DNA from: Levilactobacillus brevis
GTDB taxonomy: Bacteria > Bacillota > Bacilli > Lactobacillales > Lactobacillaceae
DNA length: 64,000 bases
NCBI GenBank assembly: GCA_003666485.1
Contig: CP032931.1
Coordinates: forward strand, 186,001 to 250,000
Direction: 5' to 3'
The notes beneath the pieces were generated by a model, which searched no databases, had not been told where the DNA came from, and saw only the letters and a program-made list of their open reading frames with translations. Positions 59,827-64,000 of this stretch are shown one piece after another. Position 1 is the stretch's first letter; each line of letters starts with the position of its first letter. Made by a program: the position numbers and the translations under genes.

Positions 59827-60291
59827 TTAATCGTCTAATTGGTCAAAGTAAGCCTTGGCCGCGGCCAACATGTCAGCCGTCTGTTGGTTCAACAGCGGTG
59901 GCAACTGGTCAAGCGGAAAGTATTTCAAATCCAGAGTCTCGTCGGTCGCCTGGTCCAGTGTGTGGCCGCCGATGGGTTGGAGTAGGTAGAGTTGTGAAAT
60001 GACCTGGGTAACGTCACCGTTGGGGTAGGTCGTGAAGCCCTGATCGAAGATACCCAGTGACTTCACGATTTTTACGTCGAGGCCAGCGTCTTCCTTGTAT
60101 TCCCGGACCGCGGCTGCCGCGAAGGTCTCGCCGTATTCCAGGTAACCGCCGGGCAGACTCCAGTTGTGGGTGTCCGTCCGCAAGTTCAGTAACACTTCAT
60201 GCCGGTCGTTGGCAACGATACCACCCGCCGCATTTAAAATAATGGGCTTGTGGCCGACCAATTCACGAATTTCTTTAATATAATTTGCCAT
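59827..60291 (-). CDS. NUDIX hydrolase
   Basis: 154 residues with the Nudix box GGYLEYGETFAAAAVREYKEDAGL (about residues 48-71; G-x5-E-x7-R-E-x-x-E-D-x-G). Hydrolyses a nucleoside-diphosphate-linked or similar substrate; not assigned further. ADP-ribose or (d)NTP-type substrates are possible. It has its own terminator. Confidence 0.9.
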   Translation of the reverse strand: MANYIKEIRELVGHKPIILNAAGGIVANDRHEVLLNLRTDTHNWSLPGGYLEYGETFAAAAVREYKEDAGLDVKIVKSLGIFDQGFTTYPNGDVTQVISQLYLLQPIGGHTLDQATDETLDLKYFPLDQLPPLLNQQTADMLAAAKAYFDQLDD

Positions 60292-60359
60292 CAGTCTATG
60301 ACCTACCTTCCGAGAGAATTGTCCTCAGTATACCGCAAAGTGAGGGTGGCCAGGAACCC

Positions 60360-60396
60360 AAAAAGTCGTCCCGATTGTCTCGGTGGCGACTTTTTT
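60360..60396 (-). terminator. Terminator of the padC gene
   Basis: AAAAAGTCG / CGACTTTTTT stem with inner CC/GG pairs; T-run on both strands. Confidence 0.75.
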
Positions 60397-60401
60397 AAGG
60401 C

Positions 60402-60938
60402 TTACTTATTGATTCGCTTGTAGTTGGCGTCGAAGTACTTACCGGCACGAATATCGTCTGGCAGGCTAGGGTAAGGCGCTTCACTGATGACGTCCTCGTT
60501 GTTTTGGCCAGCATCGCCCATGTAGGTGATCTTAGCAAATTCGGGAACGAGCAGCTTCGGGTAGGTATCGTACTTTTCCCGGGCGGCTTCCATCACGTCA
60601 ATGTGTTCGTTTTGATAAGTGACCGTGATTTCGGGATGGTCTTGGACCCACTTGGGGAAGAAGATGGTCCCGTTTAATTTGCCTTCGTTGGGGACAAAGT
60701 CTAAGGCCACGTCGGTCCCAGTTGGTTCCGTCCAAGCCACCTTATAGATGCCTGGAACCAGCATGACGATGTTGGCTTCCTGATCGGTCACCCACCGGCC
60801 AGCGACCATGCCGCCGTGGATGCGGTAATCAACGGTGTGGTCGTTCTTCGCGTACCATTCGTATTCCCAGCCGTTATCGTAGGTGTAAATGAAGTGGGTG
60901 CCTAAGAAATCATCGAGCGTTTTGAATGTTTTAGTCAT
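60402..60938 (-). CDS. padC: Phenolic acid decarboxylase
   Basis: Cofactor-free cytoplasmic enzyme that converts p-coumaric, ferulic or caffeic acid to vinyl phenols. 178 residues from ATG 60938 (GGAGA upstream). The family sequence is obvious: [19 protein letters not shown] at the start, [17 protein letters not shown], and [19 protein letters not shown]. Divergent from padR, with a perfect palindrome between its promoter and start. Typical of plant-associated lactobacilli. Confidence 0.96.
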   Translation of the reverse strand: MTKTFKTLDDFLGTHFIYTYDNGWEYEWYAKNDHTVDYRIHGGMVAGRWVTDQEANIVMLVPGIYKVAWTEPTGTDVALDFVPNEGKLNGTIFFPKWVQDHPEITVTYQNEHIDVMEAAREKYDTYPKLLVPEFAKITYMGDAGQNNEDVISEAPYPSLPDDIRAGKYFDANYKRINK

Positions 60939-60966
60939 GTAAAAATCTCCTTCTATTCTGCAGTTG

Positions 60967-60988
60967 AACATGTAATTAATTACATGTT
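60967..60988. promoter_or_regulatory. PadR operator, perfect 22-bp palindrome
   Basis: Core ACATGTAATTAATTACATGT, flanked by A and T to make a 22-bp perfect dyad. It contains ATGT-N8-ACAT, the known PadR-type signature, and lies downstream of the padC promoter. Confidence 0.9.
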
Positions 60989-61003
60989 TTTATTTACTCG
61001 ATT

Positions 61004-61032
61004 ACTATAACGGCTGGGCAGTTGATTGTCAA
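61004..61032 (-). promoter_or_regulatory. padC promoter
   Basis: TTGACA (61027-61032), 17-bp spacer, TATAGT (61004-61009) on the minus strand; predicted start about 60997, just before the PadR palindrome. Confidence 0.85.
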
Positions 61033-61098
61033 CGATTTTCCTTGATGTTTTTCGTGGGAACTGGTTCAATTGAGTCAGGACAATACGAAAGGGGGCTG

Positions 61099-61641
61099 GT
61101 GATCATCGGCCAGCGTAATCGATTGCAATACATTATTTTAGGCCTCTTGAATCAGCGCCCGCAGACCGGCTACGACCTGGCCAAGGCATTTGAAAATGAG
61201 ATTGGTGAGTTCTGGCAGGCACAGCACAGCCAAATTTACCCGATGCTCAAACGGATGGAAACGGCCGGCGACATCACCCACGAGGACACGATTGCCGGGG
61301 AAAAACTGGCCAAAAAGCGGTACTCCTTAACGCCCGCCGGTCACGAAAAATTGGTAGCCTGGGTCAGCGAACCCTCACCGGAATTAGCGGCAAGCAAGGA
61401 TGAGTTTATTTTAAAACTCTACTTTATTAAATCGGCCGATGACCCGCGGCTCCAGCCGATGCTGCAGGAGCAAGCGGTCTTGCACCGTACGCAGCTGGCC
61501 CATCTGCAGCAGCGACGCCAAACGGTCTTTCCCGACCAGGCCGCCGTTGATCAAGCATACGGTCACTACCTGATCTTGGACCACGCCATCGGTCGCGAAC
61601 AGTACTACGTCGATTGGTTAAATCAATTGTTAGAGCGTTAA
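61099..61641 (+). CDS. padR: PadR-family repressor of phenolic acid decarboxylase
   Basis: About 180 residues from a GTG at 61099 (GGGGG three bases upstream, a short gap). Winged helix LGLLNQRPQTGYDLAKAFENEIGEFW, QIYPMLKRMETAGDI and LTPAGHEKL, then a C-terminal helical dimer domain. The longer frame from 61042 overlaps nothing conserved. Divergent from padC; in its absence of phenolic acid it would bind the palindrome at 60967-60988. Confidence 0.9.
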   Translation: MIIGQRNRLQYIILGLLNQRPQTGYDLAKAFENEIGEFWQAQHSQIYPMLKRMETAGDITHEDTIAGEKLAKKRYSLTPAGHEKLVAWVSEPSPELAASKDEFILKLYFIKSADDPRLQPMLQEQAVLHRTQLAHLQQRRQTVFPDQAAVDQAYGHYLILDHAIGREQYYVDWLNQLLER

Positions 61642-61906
61642 ATAGTCAGTCAATCTAAGTGAGGTGACTGGCTTTTTTACTACATTTGGAATGGCACCTA
61701 AAACTATCGGTCGGCTTAGGGGGAACCGTTTTAATTAAACTGTTAGGAATCGATTGAAGCAATTTGTTGGAGTGCGCACAAATCCTCCAGTATAAAAATA
61801 TTAATAATACCCACAATAATTAATACGTAAAATTTACAAGAATCTTGCGTGAATTTTACATCGGCTTGGTAAATTGAACTTACACAGAAAGGGGATATCA
61901 ATTTCT

Positions 61907-62689
61907 ATGAAAGTTCGTGCCATGTTAGCTTCAATCAGTTGCTCATTAGTTTTACTTGGTGTGGGGGTTGCACCTGCACAAGCAGCCACGACCCAAGCAG
62001 ACGCGGCTTTACAGCCAGCAATTTCGAAGAAGGTCAATGCACCCATTAAGTTAAAGGGTGCGGAAAATGTCCGTGACCTGGGTGGGTACAAGACCAAGAC
62101 CGGTCAACGCGTGAAGAAGGACCGGTTATTACGGAGTGATTCACTGGATAAATTGACGAAGGCTGACACCAAGAAATTGGCTAAGAAGTACCATGTCAAA
62201 GAGGTCTTTGACTTAAGAACCAAGTCACAGATTGCAGAAAAGCCAGACGTGAAGATTGCTGGTGCCAAGTACTTAGGGTCATCTATCTTGGGAACCAAGT
62301 CCAACTACGATAACGATGACGAGGGCATGTACCGGGATATGGCCAACAAGCCAGCCGCAAAGAAGAGCTACCACAAGTTCTTAGTGGCTGCGGCCAAGAA
62401 TAAGAAGGGCGCACTGTTATTCCACTGCTCCCACGGAATGGACCGGACGGGAACGTCAGCTGCCATTCTCTACACGATCCTCGGCGTTAGCAAGAAGGAT
62501 ATTCAACGGGATTACTTACTGTCCAACACACAACTGAACGTGACGTGGGCCAAGCCAGACCTGTTGAACTTGTTCTACAGCGAAGTAAAGGGTCATTACG
62601 GTTCCATGAACAACTACATTAAGAAGGGCTTAAAGATTACGCCAGCCCAAATCAAGCAGATCAAGGCCAACTACCTGACGAAGGCATAA
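61907..62689 (+). CDS. Secreted tyrosine-protein phosphatase
   Basis: 260 residues from ATG 61907. Signal peptide (AMLASISCSLVLLGVGVAPAQA), then a dual-specificity/LipA-like phosphatase: AENVRDLGGYKTKTG, general region DLRTKSQIAE and the catalytic P-loop HCSHGMDRTG (C-x5-R). Such exported phosphatases occur in lactobacilli. The 190-bp stretch before it holds only an A+T-rich promoter region. Confidence 0.9.
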   Translation: MKVRAMLASISCSLVLLGVGVAPAQAATTQADAALQPAISKKVNAPIKLKGAENVRDLGGYKTKTGQRVKKDRLLRSDSLDKLTKADTKKLAKKYHVKEVFDLRTKSQIAEKPDVKIAGAKYLGSSILGTKSNYDNDDEGMYRDMANKPAAKKSYHKFLVAAAKNKKGALLFHCSHGMDRTGTSAAILYTILGVSKKDIQRDYLLSNTQLNVTWAKPDLLNLFYSEVKGHYGSMNNYIKKGLKITPAQIKQIKANYLTKA

Positions 62690-62721
62690 GTCCCTTGAAT
62701 CGCTACTAATAAGACCAACAT

Positions 62722-62766
62722 GGCAGTCCGCTTTCTCAGGTAATTTGAGAAAGCGGACTGCCTTTT
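62722..62766 (+). terminator. Rho-independent terminator after the phosphatase gene
   Basis: 17-bp perfect stem GGCAGTCCGCTTTCTCA / TGAGAAAGCGGACTGCC with T4. Confidence 0.85.
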
Positions 62767-62980
62767 ATGCGGGCAATGATCACTTGGTTAAAACTGATAA
62801 CTAATTAAGCCCCCTAATCACTGCTTTTCTCAAATATCGCGTATGATAGAGTCGATAGTAACGGTTGGTTAGTCAATTTGGGTTAACAAATTCGACTAAA
62901 ACTAAGAGGAGGTTGGAAAAGGTAAGTTGCCAGTCATAATTTAGGATTTCGCTTGGGATAGTTAATCGTTATGCTATATA

Positions 62981-62994
62981 TGTAAACGGTTACA
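62981..62994 (+). promoter_or_regulatory. Perfect cre box upstream of the second GPH transporter
   Basis: TGTAAACGGTTACA is a full match to the CcpA consensus and a perfect dyad. It lies 43 bp before the start codon, downstream of a TATGCTATATA-type -10, so catabolite repression of this transporter is very likely. Confidence 0.8.
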
Positions 62995-63037
62995 AGACGC
63001 TGATAGTACGGAAAAAGCTTTGGGGGAGGTAAGTATC

Positions 63038-64000
63038 ATGAGTAAAGCTCAGTTATGGAAACAACGAATCTTTTATGGGTCAACCGACCTAGCTGGAAAT
63101 TTGATTTGGCAAATTGTTGGGCTGTACCTGCTGTTCTACTACACCACGGTCATGGGCATCTCGCCTGCGTTTGTGGGGACTTTGTTCTTCGTGGTCAGAA
63201 TCATTGATGCCTTTGATGGTGTTGTTTATGGATTTTTGATTGACCACACCCACTCGAAATACGGGAAGGCGCGGCCGTACTTCTTATGGTTCGGGATTCC
63301 TTTAGGGATTTTGACCATGTTGCTGTTCTTCAATCCATCATTCGGTGGTAACAAGATCTTTCAGTTAGCTTGGATTTCAATTGTTTATACGTTATTCAGC
63401 TTAGTCTATTCTGGGGCTAACACGCCGATTACCGCCATTCTACCAAGCTTGACGAAGGATCCCGATGAACGGACCAACCTGGCGAGTGCACGGATGGTGA
63501 TGACCAATATCGGGACCGCAATTATCGGGGCGATTTCCTTGCCGATGGTCGCCAAATTAGGTGGTAAGGATGCTGAAAAACGCTGGATGATTTGGGGGAT
63601 CTTTATTGGGATTGCCATCATTGTTCTGTTTTTAGGGGCATTTGCCAACTTGCGTGAACAAGACGTTCAGGAGAACCGTGCCGAAGATGCGCCCGAGATT
63701 AAAGGCCATCTGTCAATTGGGGAATCTCTGAAAGGCGCGGCTAAGAACAAACCGTGGGTCACCTTGAGCCTGTGTTTCATCCTACTGCAAACGTTCTGGG
63801 TGATCCGGATGCAAACGGCGGTTTACTACCTGACCTACGTCTACCGGCGGGCTGATTTAGTTGGGGCCTTCAACGGGTTAGTGATTGTCGCCGTGATTGG
63901 GAATATCTCGATTCCATTCCTGAGTAAATTTATGAAGCACCGTAACGTCATGTTGCTGTCGATGGCCGTGTTCGCGGTTGGCGAAATCATCATGGACTTC
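63038..64000 (+). CDS. GPH-family sugar:cation symporter (partial, cut by window end)
   Basis: ATG 63038 with GGGAGG upstream; the frame stays open to the end of the window (321 codons). Begins SKAQLWKQRIFYGSTDLAGN; signature loop VYGFLIDHTHSKYGKARPYF near residues 65-84, as in the transporter at 120-1481, and several membrane helices. Preceded by a perfect cre box. Substrate unknown; not finished in this window. Confidence 0.9.
   Translation, partial: MSKAQLWKQRIFYGSTDLAGNLIWQIVGLYLLFYYTTVMGISPAFVGTLFFVVRIIDAFDGVVYGFLIDHTHSKYGKARPYFLWFGIPLGILTMLLFFNPSFGGNKIFQLAWISIVYTLFSLVYSGANTPITAILPSLTKDPDERTNLASARMVMTNIGTAIIGAISLPMVAKLGGKDAEKRWMIWGIFIGIAIIVLFLGAFANLREQDVQENRAEDAPEIKGHLSIGESLKGAAKNKPWVTLSLCFILLQTFWVIRMQTAVYYLTYVYRRADLVGAFNGLVIVAVIGNISIPFLSKFMKHRNVMLLSMAVFAVGEIIMDF

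Noticed and set aside
1-64000. tRNA, rRNA, replication origin, prophage genes
   Set aside because: No cloverleaf, rRNA-like stretch, DnaA-box cluster, integrase or phage structural gene was recognised. Small tRNAs could only be excluded by a dedicated scan.

Overview
The window is chromosomal DNA from a lactic acid bacterium of the family Lactobacillaceae. It looks like a heterofermentative, plant- or ferment-associated Levilactobacillus-type organism, but the species is not proven. The pointers are the SUF gene order sufCDSUB, an HrtRBA-type haem-efflux operon, a phenolic acid decarboxylase with PadR, a 1,3-propanediol dehydrogenase-like enzyme, many small secreted proteins with lactobacillar signal peptides, a T-box and catabolite-response (cre) boxes, and a type II-A CRISPR repeat beginning GCTTTAGA. 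The window is cut inside a gene at both ends, and a GPH-family sugar transporter lies near each end.

Layout: 1-1.5 kb, the tail of a probable glycosidase and a GPH transporter. 1.9-4.3 kb (minus), feoA-feoB and a small Cys-rich Feo partner. 4.6-11.1 kb, sufCDSUB, a SufT-like gene and an XRE/TPR regulator. 11.4-13.1 kb, an NreB/NreC-like two-component system. 13-16.8 kb, secreted proteins, a TPP riboswitch with thiW, and an MFS pump. 16.8-19.2 kb, hrtR-hrtB-hrtA with palindromic operators. 19.3-22 kb, DUF6440, a WYL regulator and two GyrI-like proteins. 22-31 kb, HAD, Fe-alcohol dehydrogenase, lipoprotein, class A serine hydrolase, CDF pump, HxlR regulators with an old-yellow-enzyme reductase, and TetR with DUF4097. 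31-34.7 kb, a frameshifted secreted protein, MFS/MerR and an unknown protein. 34.7-36.5 kb, a PurBox-controlled purine permease and phosphoribosyltransferase. 36.6-40.9 kb, an alpha-glucosidase/maltose-type transporter/LacI locus. 41-43 kb, an oligopeptide-binding lipoprotein behind a probable Met T-box. 43.3-53.5 kb, the CRISPR-Cas locus. 53.5-64 kb, EAL phosphodiesterase, GNAT, a four-gene zinc-ribbon operon, Nudix, padC/padR, a secreted tyrosine phosphatase and a second GPH transporter.

The CRISPR locus is the main accessory region and is visibly more A+T-rich than its surroundings. It holds cas9, a divergent tracrRNA gene between cas9 and cas1, cas1, cas2, csn2 and 42 repeats plus a degenerate terminal repeat. 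An IS982-like element sits between cas1 and cas2, flanked by a 7-bp target duplication (TAAAGTA). Removing it in silico restores a longer cas1 that overlapped cas2, so the adaptation module has been damaged while cas9, tracrRNA and the array look intact. Two distant spacers are near-identical.

The other unexplained structure is a 184-bp intergenic repeat present twice (21.8 and 59.3 kb, 13 mismatches). It has imperfect inverted ends and is followed in both copies by related DNA for a tiny hydrophobic peptide, open in one copy and broken in the other.

Iron, Fe-S, haem and oxygen genes (feo, suf, nre-like, hrt) lie together in the first 19 kb, which suggests a redox/iron neighbourhood. No rRNA or tRNA gene, prophage or replication origin was recognised.
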